Shown: in pieces, positions 35,575 to 44,654 of the stretch
Layout: each line of letters starts with the position of its first letter
Position numbering within the stretch: position 1 is the first letter of the stretch
Assembly: GCF_000308635.1 (NCBI RefSeq)
Contig: NZ_BAGD01000103.1
Coordinates: forward strand, 1-60,463
Reading direction: 5' to 3'
Origin: Nocardia otitidiscaviarum NBRC 14405
GTDB taxonomy: Bacteria; Actinomycetota; Actinomycetes; Mycobacteriales; Mycobacteriaceae
Length of the DNA stretch: 60,463 nucleotides
Made by a program: the position numbers and the translations under genes
Notes under the pieces: model-generated
Databases searched by the model: none
Told to the model about the DNA's origin: nothing
The model's input: the letters and a program-made list of their open reading frames with translations, nothing else

Positions 35575-36747
35575 ATGCACGACGATGACGAAACCCGTTC
35601 CCGACGTTGGCGATTGGTATTGGGGGCGGCGGGCGAGGCGGAGCTGGGCGGTGTGGGCAGCGCCGAGGACGCCGCCATGGACCGGGCGCTGTCGGCGCTG
35701 TACGACTCCGACGCCCGCACCGGGCAGGGTGGGCGGCGCTCCGGCGGGCTGGGCGGTTCGGCGCCGAATGTGGCGCGCTGGCTGGGTGATATCCGCTCGT
35801 ACTTTCCGACCACGGTGGTCGAGGTGATGCAGCGCGACGCGGTGCGGCGGCTGAATCTCACCGAACTGCTGTTGGAACCGGAACTCTTGGACGCGGTCGA
35901 ACCGGACGTCCATCTGGTCGGCACCCTGCTCGGCCTGAACAAGGTGATGCCGGAGACCACCAGGGCCACCGCCCGCATGGTGGTGGAACGGGTGGTGCGC
36001 GAGATCGAGCGGCGCATCGCCGCCCGCACCGTCGCCGCGGTGGGCGGCGCGCTGAACAGGGCGGCGCGGGTGGCGCGGCCGAAACCGCGGGATATCGACT
36101 GGGACCGCACCATTCGCCGCAATCTCGGCACCTATCTGCCCGAGTACCGCACCGTCGTGCCGGAGCGGCTGGTCGGCTACGGCCGCAAGGCGCAGGCGGT
36201 GCGGCGCGATGTGGTGCTGGCCATCGACCAATCCGGTTCCATGGCGTCGAGCGTGGTGTACGCGTCGGTGTTCGGGGCGGTGCTGGCCACCATGCGGTCG
36301 CTGCGGACCTCGCTGATCGTGTTCGACACCGCCGTCGTGGATCTCACCGATCGGCTCGCCGATCCGGTGGACGTACTGTTCGGCACCCAACTCGGCGGTG
36401 GCACCGATATCAATCGCGCCCTCGCCTACGCGCAGTCGCTCATCACCCGCCCCGCCGACTCCCTGTTCGTGCTCATCTCCGACCTGTACGAGGGCGGAGT
36501 CCGCGCCGATATGCTGCGGCGGGTGCGCGCCATGACCGAGGCAGGCGTTCAGGTCGTGGTGCTGCTGGCGCTGTCCGACGACGGCGCGCCCGCCTACGAC
36601 CGCGAGAACGCCGCCGCCCTGGACGCCCTCGGCATCCCCGCCTTCGCGTGCACCCCCGACCGCTTCCCCGAGCTGCTGGCGGTCGCACTGGACCGGGGCG
36701 ATGTGCGCCGGTGGGCCGAGCTGCACACCGGGCGGTCCGCCCCCTGA
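35575..36747 (+). CDS. VWA (CoxE-like) domain protein of the MoxR system
   Basis: 390-aa protein. The C-terminal VWA domain (about 210-375) has an intact MIDAS: D218-Q-S220-G-S222 in VLAIDQSGSMASS, a Thr in GGGTDINRAL and D in FVLISDLYEGG. The N-terminal 200 residues are helical (LGDIRSYFPTTVVEVMQRDA). Such proteins pair with MoxR ATPases and present a metal-dependent ligand site. ATG at 35575 follows AAGG. Unlike the other three genes it is separated from its predecessor by 234 bases. In that gap I see only an Arg/Pro-rich open frame of doubtful reality. Confidence 0.92.
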   Translation: MHDDDETRSRRWRLVLGAAGEAELGGVGSAEDAAMDRALSALYDSDARTGQGGRRSGGLGGSAPNVARWLGDIRSYFPTTVVEVMQRDAVRRLNLTELLLEPELLDAVEPDVHLVGTLLGLNKVMPETTRATARMVVERVVREIERRIAARTVAAVGGALNRAARVARPKPRDIDWDRTIRRNLGTYLPEYRTVVPERLVGYGRKAQAVRRDVVLAIDQSGSMASSVVYASVFGAVLATMRSLRTSLIVFDTAVVDLTDRLADPVDVLFGTQLGGGTDINRALAYAQSLITRPADSLFVLISDLYEGGVRADMLRRVRAMTEAGVQVVVLLALSDDGAPAYDRENAAALDALGIPAFACTPDRFPELLAVALDRGDVRRWAELHTGRSAP

Positions 36748-36916
36748 CCCGGGTGCGCGGCGGGGCGCGTCCGGCGGCCCGGCTGGATCGCCGGATTCCG
36801 GTCGGATAACGGAAACGCCCAGTTCAGGCGATATATCCGCGGTGAGCGCGGAATTGGCGCACGCAAACACTGCTAGGCTGCCTGGCGATTCGACTCGTGG
36901 AAACGGGGGCTCTCGG

Positions 36917-38317
36917 TTGCTGAACTCTGGTGAAGATTTCGCCGGTTACGTCATCGAGCGCGAACTGGGCCGCGGCGGTATGGGTTCGGTCTACCTGGCC
37001 AAGCATCCGCGGCTGCCGCGCATGACGGCCTTGAAACTGCTCAATCAGGAGATGTTCTCCGATGACGAGATCCGCGCCCGGTTCATCCGGGAAGCCGATC
37101 TGGTCGCCCAGCTCGATCATCCGAATATCGTGACGGTTTACGACCGCGGCGCGGTGGACGAGCAGCTGTGGATCTCCATGCAGTACATCGACGGGGTGAA
37201 CGCCGCCGCCGTCGATCCGGGCAAGCTGCCGCCGCTGCGCGCGGTGCAGATCATCACCGAGACCGCCAAGGCCCTCGACTACGCGCACGGCATCGGCGTC
37301 CTGCACCGCGATGTGAAGCCCGCCAATATCCTGCTGGCCCGTTCGGGTCGTGCGGGGGCGGGTGGTGAACGGGTGTATCTCACCGATTTCGGCATCGCCC
37401 GGCTGCGCGACGACACCGGTCATCTCACCCAGACCGGCACCGTGACCGCCACCCTGGCCTACGCCTCGCCGGAGCAGTTGACCGGCGCGACGCTGGACGG
37501 CCGCTCCGATCAGTACTCGCTGGCCTGCACGCTGTTCCAATTGCTCACCGGCAGTGTGCCGTTCGAGGGCACCAGTCCGGCGGCGGTGATCCGCGGCCAT
37601 CTGCAGGAGCGCCCCCGCCTGCCCAGCACACTGCGCGCGGACCTACCGCCCGCCGTCGACGGGGTGCTGGCCCGCGCGCTGTCCAAGCGCCCACAGGACC
37701 GCTACCACTCCTGCACCGAGTTCGCGAACGCGGCCGAACGTGCCTTCGCCATCTCCCGCACCGCACCCCCGCAGCCGGTACAGCCGCCGCGCCCGCCGAC
37801 TCCGGCCCGGCCGCAGCCGGTCGTACCGCACACCCCGTCGTCGCCGCGCCCGCTCGTCGGTCAGCAGGGGCCGATGGGGCAGTCGGCACCGCACAGTCCG
37901 CCACCGGGTCAGGTCGGCCCCCAATCCACGCCCCACAATCCGCAAGCGGGCCAGCCGAACCCGCAATCCACGCCGTACCACCCGCAGGCGGGTCAGGTCG
38001 GCCCGCAGTCCGCGCCCTACACCCCGCAGGCGGGCCAGGTCCCGCAGTCCGCGCCGCACAATCCACTGGCGGGACAACCGAACCCGCCGTCGATGTACAA
38101 CCCGAGCCAGTCCATGCCCCGCCCGGCTCCCCACGCGCAGTCCGCGCCGTTCGCCCCGCAGGGCACTCCACCCCAGCCGTACGGATATCAGGCTCCGCCC
38201 CCGAACTACGCCCCGCCCCAACAGGGTTCCGGCTCCAACACCGGCATCATCCTCGGCATCGTGGCGGCCGTGATCATCGCGGTCATCGCGGTGATCGTCA
38301 TCGTGGCCCTGGCCTGA
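36917..38317 (+). CDS. Membrane Ser/Thr protein kinase 1 (Pkn type)
   Basis: 466-aa Hanks-type kinase. Kinase domain about 8-270: ELGRGGMGSVYLAKHP, catalytic Lys in ALKLL, HRDVKPANILLA, DFGIARLRDDTGHLTQTGT (activation loop) and YASPEQLTGA. A Pro/Gln-rich linker (about 275-435) has repeats like PQSAPHNPQAGQ. One membrane helix ends the protein, leaving no extracellular sensor domain. The start is a TTG at 36917, aligned with the ATG of the paralogous kinase at 43585 (LLNSGEDFAGY against MLSSGDVFAGY). Faces the ABC exporter genes. Confidence 0.92.
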   Translation: MLNSGEDFAGYVIERELGRGGMGSVYLAKHPRLPRMTALKLLNQEMFSDDEIRARFIREADLVAQLDHPNIVTVYDRGAVDEQLWISMQYIDGVNAAAVDPGKLPPLRAVQIITETAKALDYAHGIGVLHRDVKPANILLARSGRAGAGGERVYLTDFGIARLRDDTGHLTQTGTVTATLAYASPEQLTGATLDGRSDQYSLACTLFQLLTGSVPFEGTSPAAVIRGHLQERPRLPSTLRADLPPAVDGVLARALSKRPQDRYHSCTEFANAAERAFAISRTAPPQPVQPPRPPTPARPQPVVPHTPSSPRPLVGQQGPMGQSAPHSPPPGQVGPQSTPHNPQAGQPNPQSTPYHPQAGQVGPQSAPYTPQAGQVPQSAPHNPLAGQPNPPSMYNPSQSMPRPAPHAQSAPFAPQGTPPQPYGYQAPPPNYAPPQQGSGSNTGIILGIVAAVIIAVIAVIVIVALA

Positions 38318-38321
38318 TTCT

Positions 38322-38349
38322 CGCCCCCGCGCCGACCGGCGCGGGGGCG
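38322..38349. terminator. Bidirectional hairpin between kinase 1 and ABC permease
   Basis: CGCCCCCGCGCC (38322-38333), loop GACC, GGCGCGGGGGCG (38338-38349): a perfect 12-bp stem between convergent stops. Confidence 0.85.
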
Positions 38350-38371
38350 GAAGGTATTCGCGCGGAACCGC

Positions 38372-40903
38372 TTACAGATCCGCGATGGCCGCCAGCGGTG
38401 GGGTGCGGGCGGCACGCACCGCGGGCCACAGCGCCGCCAGCACGCCGACCACGCCCGAGGCGATGAGCATGCCGACGATCTGCCCCCACGGCACCGCGAT
38501 GGTCCCGAGGCCGAGATCCTGCAGGGTGCGCAGGAATCCGATGCCGAGTCCCAGGCCGAGGATGACGCCGACCACCGCACCGAAGATGGCGATCAGCATG
38601 GACTCCAGGTAGATGGAGCGCCGCACCTGCGGTCGCTGCATGCCCACCGCGCGCAGCATGCCGATCTCGCGGCGGCGTTCCACCACCGACAGCGCCAGGG
38701 TGTTGACGATGCCGAGAATGGCGATCACCACCGCCAGGGCCAGCAGCCCGTAGAGGATGGCCAGCATGGTGTCGATCTGACGCCCCTGCACGCCCTTGAA
38801 GTCCTCGCGGTCCATCACCTGGACGTTGCCGTACTTCTCGGTGGCCTGCTCCAGATCGGTGCGCAGCGTGGCGAGATCGGTGCCCGGCGCGGCATCGACC
38901 GCCACCATGAAACTGCTCCGGAAGCTGGTCGGCACCGTCTGCTCGTAGAGCGACATGGGGGCGACGAGGGCTTGCAGCAGCTGGGTGTCCGCGTAGATGC
39001 CCGCCACCTCGACCTGGTACTTCTTGCCGTCCACGCCGGCTACCTCGACGGTCTGCCCGACCTGCCAGCCATTGTCGGAGGCAAGGGTTTCCGAGGCGAG
39101 AATCTGATCGTCCCCGACCGAACCGCTGCCCTGCCGGATCTCGTAGGACAGCACGCGGTCCAGCGGCCCCTCCGGCACGGTGCCGAAGACCTGGTCACCG
39201 CCGACCTTCAGGGCGACACCGTGGAAGGCCACGGCTTCCTCCACACCGGGCACCGCCTTCACCTCGTCGGTGGCCTGCAGTGGAACACCGATGAGGGCGC
39301 CGGGCGGACCCGACAGCATGTAGTCGGCCCGCACGCCCTTGTCCACGAGTTCCCCGACGCTGGCCTTGGCCGAGGCGCCGAGCATGCCGATGGCCGACAC
39401 CAGCATGAGTCCCAGGGTGAGCGCGAAGGCGGTGGCGGCGGTGCGGCGCGGATTGCGGATGGCGTTGTTGCGCGCCATCCGGCCGACGGGACCGAACGGC
39501 CGCACCAGCACACCGAGCCCGGCCAGCACCGGGCGCGACAGTGCGGGCGAGGCGAACAGCACCGCGAGAATCAGTGCGGCCGCCCCGATTCCGACGGTGG
39601 CGGCGGCATTGCCGCCGGTGTTCTGCGCGCCCAGCACCACCAGCGCCACACCGATCACGGCCAGCACCGCACCGGCGATGGTGCGCAGCCGCAGCGATTC
39701 GGAGTGCGAGGCGAACTCCTCCCGCATGGCCTCCACCGGTGGCACCCGGGCGGCGCGACTGGCGGGCGCGTAGGCGCTCACCACGGTCACGACCACGCCG
39801 AGCACCAGCGCCACCGCCACCGTGCGCGGCAGGACGGCCATGGATCCGGTGGGCAGCCCCAGGTCGAAGGCGTTGAGCAGCGCCGCCAGGCCGTAGGCCA
39901 GACCGATACCGGCGGCGAGACCCAGTGCGCTGCCGACCAATCCGACGATCAGCGCCTCCCCGACCACCGAGCGGCCCACCTGTCCGCGGCTCGCGCCCAC
40001 CGCGCGCAGCAGCGCCAGTTCCCGCAGCCGCTGGGCGACGAGCATGGAGAAGGTGTTGTAGATGATGAAGGTGCCGACGATCAGTGCGATGGCTCCGAAG
40101 GCGAGCAGGAAGTAGTTGATGAACTTGAGCGCGTCACCGAGCTGCTGCTTCATGTCCTCGCGGACCTCGTCACCGCTCTGCACCTTGTAATCCGGTAAGG
40201 CCGTGACGATTTCGGAGCGCAGTTGGTCCGGGTCGGTGCCGGGCTGTGCCGCGATGTCCAGGTAGGCGACGTGCTTGCCGTCGGTGAACAGCCGCATGGC
40301 CTCGTCGTAGTCGAATTGCAGGCCGATGAAGCCGCCGGTCGCACCGCCGCCGTCGAGCTGGTAGATACCCGAGATGGTGGCGGCCACATTGCCTTTCGCG
40401 GGCGTGACCACCGTGACCGGATCGCCGACCCGGAGTCCGGCCCGGTCCGCGCCGCCCTGGTTGATGGCGACCTGCCCGGGTTCGGAGGGCGGCGCCCCCT
40501 CGACGAACCGCTGCGGTTCGGCCACCGCACGCTCCGGTGGCAGGTACGCCTCGCCGATGGTCGGCGCGCCGCCGGTCTGGACGACCTTGCCGTCCTTCAG
40601 CAGGGTGACCGGGCCGTTGGCGCCCGGAGCCACGGTGCGCACCCCGTCCATGGCGGTGACCTGGTCGACCAGGGTGAGCGGTACCCCGATGGACTGCTGC
40701 TCCTCCGGGCTGATCCGGACGTCCACGCCCCTGGCCTGGTTGGCGAAGATATTGTCGAAGGTGCGCTGCAGCGTGTCGGTGAAGACGAACGATCCCGCGA
40801 TGAAGGCGGTCCCGAGCACCACCGACAGCACGGTGAGCACCAGGCGCACCTTGTGCGCGGCGAGATTGCGCAAGGCGACCTTGCGCATGGGGCTTCCGGA
40901 CAT
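38372..40903 (-). CDS. ABC transporter permease, MacB/FtsX type
   Basis: 843-aa membrane protein with two FtsX-type permease units. N-terminal helix (about 15-40: VLTVLSVVLGTAFIAGSFVF), a large extracytoplasmic MacB-PCD domain (about 42-240), three helices with the FtsX signature (YNTFSMLVAQRLRELALLRA, then VGASRGQVGRSV), and a second unit after about residue 480 ending with VERRREIGMLRAVGMQRPQV. Such duplicated permeases pair with a LolD/MacB-type ATPase and move lipids, peptides or proteins. Its ATG overlaps the ATPase stop by one base. Substrate unknown. Confidence 0.92.
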   Translation of the reverse strand: MSGSPMRKVALRNLAAHKVRLVLTVLSVVLGTAFIAGSFVFTDTLQRTFDNIFANQARGVDVRISPEEQQSIGVPLTLVDQVTAMDGVRTVAPGANGPVTLLKDGKVVQTGGAPTIGEAYLPPERAVAEPQRFVEGAPPSEPGQVAINQGGADRAGLRVGDPVTVVTPAKGNVAATISGIYQLDGGGATGGFIGLQFDYDEAMRLFTDGKHVAYLDIAAQPGTDPDQLRSEIVTALPDYKVQSGDEVREDMKQQLGDALKFINYFLLAFGAIALIVGTFIIYNTFSMLVAQRLRELALLRAVGASRGQVGRSVVGEALIVGLVGSALGLAAGIGLAYGLAALLNAFDLGLPTGSMAVLPRTVAVALVLGVVVTVVSAYAPASRAARVPPVEAMREEFASHSESLRLRTIAGAVLAVIGVALVVLGAQNTGGNAAATVGIGAAALILAVLFASPALSRPVLAGLGVLVRPFGPVGRMARNNAIRNPRRTAATAFALTLGLMLVSAIGMLGASAKASVGELVDKGVRADYMLSGPPGALIGVPLQATDEVKAVPGVEEAVAFHGVALKVGGDQVFGTVPEGPLDRVLSYEIRQGSGSVGDDQILASETLASDNGWQVGQTVEVAGVDGKKYQVEVAGIYADTQLLQALVAPMSLYEQTVPTSFRSSFMVAVDAAPGTDLATLRTDLEQATEKYGNVQVMDREDFKGVQGRQIDTMLAILYGLLALAVVIAILGIVNTLALSVVERRREIGMLRAVGMQRPQVRRSIYLESMLIAIFGAVVGVILGLGLGIGFLRTLQDLGLGTIAVPWGQIVGMLIASGVVGVLAALWPAVRAARTPPLAAIADL

Positions 40904-41679
40904 CAGATCGTCTCCAGGGACTTGATCTTGTCGAGGACGGAATCGGCGGTGGGGTCGCGCAATTCGTCGACGATCCGGCCGTCGGCCAGGAACACCACGC
41001 GGTCGGCGAAGGAGGCGGTGCGCGGATCGTGGGTGACGATCACGACGGTCTGGTCGAATTCGTCCACCGCAGCCCGCAGGATCGACAGCACCTCACCCGA
41101 GGAGTGCGAGTCCAGGTTGCCGGTCGGCTCGTCGCCGAAGATGATGTCCGGCTTGCCCGCCAGCGCGCGGGCACACGCCACGCGCTGCTGCTGGCCGCCC
41201 GACAGCTCGGCGGGCCGATGCCCGAGGCGATCGGTGAGGCCGAGACGCTTGACCACCGTGGCGATCCACTCCTCATCGCCCTTGCGGCCCGCGATATCCA
41301 GGGGCAGGGTGATGTTCTCCATGGCGGTGAGGGTGGGCACCAGGTTGAATGCCTGGAAGACGAAGCCGATACGGTCGCGGCGCAGACTGGTCATCTGTTT
41401 GTCGGACAGGGTGGTGAGGTCGGTGTCACCGATGTGCACGGTGCCCGCCGTGGCCGAGTCGAGACCGGCCAGGCAGTGCATGAGGGTGGACTTGCCCGAA
41501 CCGGACGGTCCCATGATGGCTGTGAATTCCCCCCTGGCGAACTCCGCGGACACTCCGTCGAGCGCCTTGACCTGCGTATCACCGGAACCGTAGAGCTTCA
41601 CCAGATCGGTCGCGCGGGCGGCGACCGAGGCGGGGGCCGACTTGTCGAGGGCGACGGAAGCCGAGGCGTCTGAAGTCAT
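40903..41679 (-). CDS. ABC transporter ATP-binding protein, LolD/MacB type
   Basis: 258-aa ATPase partner of the downstream permease. Walker A IMGPSGSGKSTLMHCLAGLD, Q-loop FVFQAFNLVPTLTAMENI, signature LSGGQQQRVACARAL, Walker B IIFGDEPTGNLD and the switch His in VIVTHDPRTA. ATG at 41679 is chosen to give a short N-terminal tail before the ATPase core. The two genes form an operon between two paralogous Ser/Thr kinases, so phosphorylation control is plausible but unproven. Confidence 0.94.
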   Translation of the reverse strand: MTSDASASVALDKSAPASVAARATDLVKLYGSGDTQVKALDGVSAEFARGEFTAIMGPSGSGKSTLMHCLAGLDSATAGTVHIGDTDLTTLSDKQMTSLRRDRIGFVFQAFNLVPTLTAMENITLPLDIAGRKGDEEWIATVVKRLGLTDRLGHRPAELSGGQQQRVACARALAGKPDIIFGDEPTGNLDSHSSGEVLSILRAAVDEFDQTVVIVTHDPRTASFADRVVFLADGRIVDELRDPTADSVLDKIKSLETI

Positions 41680-41756
41680 GGTGTCCAGTGTGTCGAGGAT
41701 CGCGAGCTGACGCCATCGGGGAACACCCGGAAACACGCACCCTCAGGAAATTCACA

Positions 41757-41789
41757 AAAGCCCACGACAACGGGTGAATCGCGGGCTTT
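41757..41789 (-). terminator. Likely terminator of kinase 2
   Basis: AAAGCCC (41757-41763) and GGGCTTT (41783-41789) form a stem, extended by further pairs inside. On the minus strand it lies just past the kinase stop and is followed by TGTGAATTT. Confidence 0.6.
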
Positions 41790-41800
41790 CGCGCAAGCCG

Positions 41801-43585
41801 TCAGTTCAGGGGGGCCGACCGCCACCAGGTCAGCACCTCGTCCAAGGTGCCCACGATGCCGTCGGTGTACATGAGGTACTGGGTGCGGTTGTCGTCACCG
41901 GTGAACACCGTGACCATGCGCGGCCGGTCGCCGCCGAACTGGTAGTTGGTGTAGGTCTTGCCGCCGTTGGTGTCGGTGGTCCGCTGGTCCGGCGCCAGCG
42001 CGGCGACCACGGCCTGCGCCTCGGCCGCCGTCGAGTAGGCGTAGAGACGGTAGAACGGGTCGGCGTTGTCGGCGCCGCCGAAGCAGCGCCACTGCACCGC
42101 CCACGTCTTGAAGTCGGGTTCACCCTCGGTCTTGTCCGGCGGGCTGCTCGGATCGGCCAGGTAGCAGCTGGCCCCGTTGTAGCCCACATCGGCGGAGGTG
42201 CTGGCGGGCACCATGCTCGGGAATTCGGCGATCAGGGACTGTGCGTCGACCGGTCGGTCGGCCACCACCGTGGTGGTCGCCGCGGTCGTGGTCGTGGTGC
42301 CGCCCGAGGTGGTGGTCGTGCCGCTGTCGCTCGCCGCGACGATCACCACCACGGCGACGACCAGCAGCAGGACCACACCCACGATGGCGGCGATGATCAG
42401 CCCGGCATTGGACTTGCCCGGCGGCGGATGCCCGTGGAAACCCTGGGGCGGCGGTCCCGATGGCGGCGCCCCGCTACCCGCGAACTGCTGCGCGGGGAAG
42501 GAGGGCGGCGGGGTGTACCCCGGCTGCGTGAACTGGTTGGTCTGGCGGGGCGCGGTGTAGTTCGGCTGCGCCGGCGGGGTCAGGGTGCCCGCGGCGGTAC
42601 CGGTGTGCTGGTACGGGGTGGGCGCGGTGCCGGTCTGCTGGAACGGCGTGGGCGCGGCCGTCGCGGTGGGTGGTTGCGTGGGCGGCCGCAACTGCTGCAA
42701 CAGCTGCGGCGGCGCGGTGTTCGCATTCGCCAGCGGCACCGCGGACGCGCTCGGCGCGGCCAGGGCGCGGCGGGCGGCGGTGGCGAACTCGGCGCAGCTG
42801 TCGAAGCGGTCTTCGGGACGCTTGGCCATGGCCTTGTGCAGCACCATGTCCAGGGCGGGCGGCAGGCCGGGGCGCGCGGTGCTCAGCGGCGGCGGCGAAT
42901 TCTGCAGATGCCCCTGGATGACGGCGGCGGGATTGGTCGCCGCGAACGGGCCCGCGCCGGTGAGCAGCCAGAACAGGCTGCACGCCAGCGAGTACTGGTC
43001 GGAACGGCCGTCCAGCGCGGAACCGGTCAGCTGTTCCGGGGACGCGTAGGCCAGGGTCGCGGTGAATGTTCCGGTCTGCGTGAGATGGCCGGTGTCGTCG
43101 CGCAGTCGGGCGATGCCGAAGTCGGTGAGGTAGACCCGCTCGCCCTTACCGCCGGTGGCGCGGGCGAGCAGGATGTTCGCCGGTTTCACATCGCGGTGCA
43201 GGACGCCGTTGCGGTGCGCGTAGTCGAGCGCGTCGGCGGTCTCGGCCACGATCTGCACGGCCCGCTCCGGGGGCAGGGTGCGGGCGTCCACGCTCGCGGC
43301 GTCCGGGCCGTCGATGTACTGCATGGAGATCCAGAGCTGACCGTCCTCCATACCCCGGTCGTAGACGGTGACGATATTGGGGTGGTCGAGCTGGGCGACC
43401 AGATCGGCCTCGCGCTCGAAGCGAGTACGGATCTCCTTGTCGAACACCATGTCCCGGTTCAACAGCTTGAGCGCGGTCAGCCGGGGCAGGCGCGGATGTT
43501 TGGCCAGGTACACCGAGCCCATGCCCCCGCGGCCCAGCTGGCGCTCGATGACATAGCCGGCGAAAACGTCACCGCTGGACAGCAT
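41801..43585 (-). CDS. Membrane Ser/Thr protein kinase 2 with extracellular domain
   Basis: 594-aa Hanks-type kinase, clearly paralogous to the kinase at 36917 (QLGRGGMGSVYLAKHPRLPR, VTVYDRGMEDGQLWISMQYI, HRDVKPANILLA, DFGIARLRDDTGHLTQTGT). Kinase domain about 8-265, Pro/Gln/Thr-rich linker, one membrane helix at about 395-420, Thr-rich stalk, then an extracellular domain of about 150 residues with two cysteines (ASCYLAD, WRCFGG) that may be disulfide-bonded and sense a ligand. ATG at 43585. It is followed at some distance by the terminator and then the ABC genes on the same strand upstream-to-downstream order kinase, ATPase... reversed: the ATPase gene lies beyond this gene's 3' end. Confidence 0.92.
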   Translation of the reverse strand: MLSSGDVFAGYVIERQLGRGGMGSVYLAKHPRLPRLTALKLLNRDMVFDKEIRTRFEREADLVAQLDHPNIVTVYDRGMEDGQLWISMQYIDGPDAASVDARTLPPERAVQIVAETADALDYAHRNGVLHRDVKPANILLARATGGKGERVYLTDFGIARLRDDTGHLTQTGTFTATLAYASPEQLTGSALDGRSDQYSLACSLFWLLTGAGPFAATNPAAVIQGHLQNSPPPLSTARPGLPPALDMVLHKAMAKRPEDRFDSCAEFATAARRALAAPSASAVPLANANTAPPQLLQQLRPPTQPPTATAAPTPFQQTGTAPTPYQHTGTAAGTLTPPAQPNYTAPRQTNQFTQPGYTPPPSFPAQQFAGSGAPPSGPPPQGFHGHPPPGKSNAGLIIAAIVGVVLLLVVAVVVIVAASDSGTTTTSGGTTTTTAATTTVVADRPVDAQSLIAEFPSMVPASTSADVGYNGASCYLADPSSPPDKTEGEPDFKTWAVQWRCFGGADNADPFYRLYAYSTAAEAQAVVAALAPDQRTTDTNGGKTYTNYQFGGDRPRMVTVFTGDDNRTQYLMYTDGIVGTLDEVLTWWRSAPLN

Positions 43586-43814
43586 GGCTAATCCCACTTC
43601 CCACGGCACCCACCGGGACCCACCGGTGTGCGCCGTACCGCAAACGATCGGCATGATCGCGCTCGGCCGATTCGAAATCACCGAAACCATAGCAGGAGCG
43701 GCGAATCTCCCGAGCGTTCGAAAGGTCTACGGACCTATCTTCGCTCGGACCGCTTACGCAACAGTTATGGATCGCTTGGCATGGTTGTCGGTGGGGGTCG
43801 ATACGCTGACCACC

Positions 43815-44588
43815 ATGCGTCTAGGAGCACACGTGCGGATGGACAGCGACCCCATCGGCTTCGGGGAGAAGCTCGGGGCCGATGTCATCCAGATGTTCGT
43901 GGTCGACCCGCAGAGCTGGGAGAAGCCGACACCGCATCCGCGCACCGATGAGATCAAGGCCAGCCCGATCGAGGTGGTGGTGCACTCCTCGTACCAGATC
44001 AATGTGGCCAGCGTGAACAACCGGCTACGCATGCCGTCGCGCAACGCGGTGGCGCAGCAGGCGAAGGCGGCGGCGGAACTCGGCGCGTTCGGGCTGGTGG
44101 TGCACGGCGGCCACGTGCGCTCCGATGCCGAGATGGCCGAGGGGATCGTGAACTGGCGCAAACTGTTCCAGCGCCAAGAGGACAAGGGCGGCTTCGCCGT
44201 GCCGATCCTCATCGAGAACACCGCGGGCGGCAATCACGCCATGGCCCGACATTTCGACAATATCGCACGGCTGTGGGAGGCCGTCGGCGACTACGACGCG
44301 GGCTTCTGCCTGGACACCTGCCACGCCTGGGCCGGCGGTGAGGAACTGCTCGGCATCGTGGACCGGATCAAGGCCATCACCGGCCGCATCGACCTGGTAC
44401 ACCTCAACTCCTCCCGCGACGCCTTCGACTCCGGAGCCGACCGGCACGCCAACCTCGCCGACGGCACCATCGACCCGCAACTCCTGGTGGAGGTGTGCAA
44501 GGCCGTGGACGCACCGATCGTGCTGGAAACCCCGGCCGAAGGCGTCGCCGACGACCTGGCCTACCTGCGCGAACAGGTCGGTAGCTGA
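43815..44588 (+). CDS. nfo: Endonuclease IV (AP endonuclease)
   Basis: 257-aa TIM-barrel DNA repair enzyme cutting 5' of abasic sites with a trinuclear zinc centre. Motifs: MRLGAHVRMDSDP, VVVHSSYQINVAS, LVVHGGHVRSD, ILIENTAGG, GFCLDTCHAWAGG and VHLNSSRDAFDSGADRHANL. The ATG at 43815 matches the mycobacterial protein length; no clear ribosome-binding site, so perhaps leaderless. A non-DNA sugar-phosphate isomerase relative is less likely since the RHANL-type metal motif is kept. Confidence 0.9.
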   Translation: MRLGAHVRMDSDPIGFGEKLGADVIQMFVVDPQSWEKPTPHPRTDEIKASPIEVVVHSSYQINVASVNNRLRMPSRNAVAQQAKAAAELGAFGLVVHGGHVRSDAEMAEGIVNWRKLFQRQEDKGGFAVPILIENTAGGNHAMARHFDNIARLWEAVGDYDAGFCLDTCHAWAGGEELLGIVDRIKAITGRIDLVHLNSSRDAFDSGADRHANLADGTIDPQLLVEVCKAVDAPIVLETPAEGVADDLAYLREQVGS

Positions 44589-44654
44589 GCGCGGGCGGCA
44601 GCCTCACAGCCGACCGGGGGCGGGCAGGGGGTCGCGAGCTCTAGAGTTCACGGT

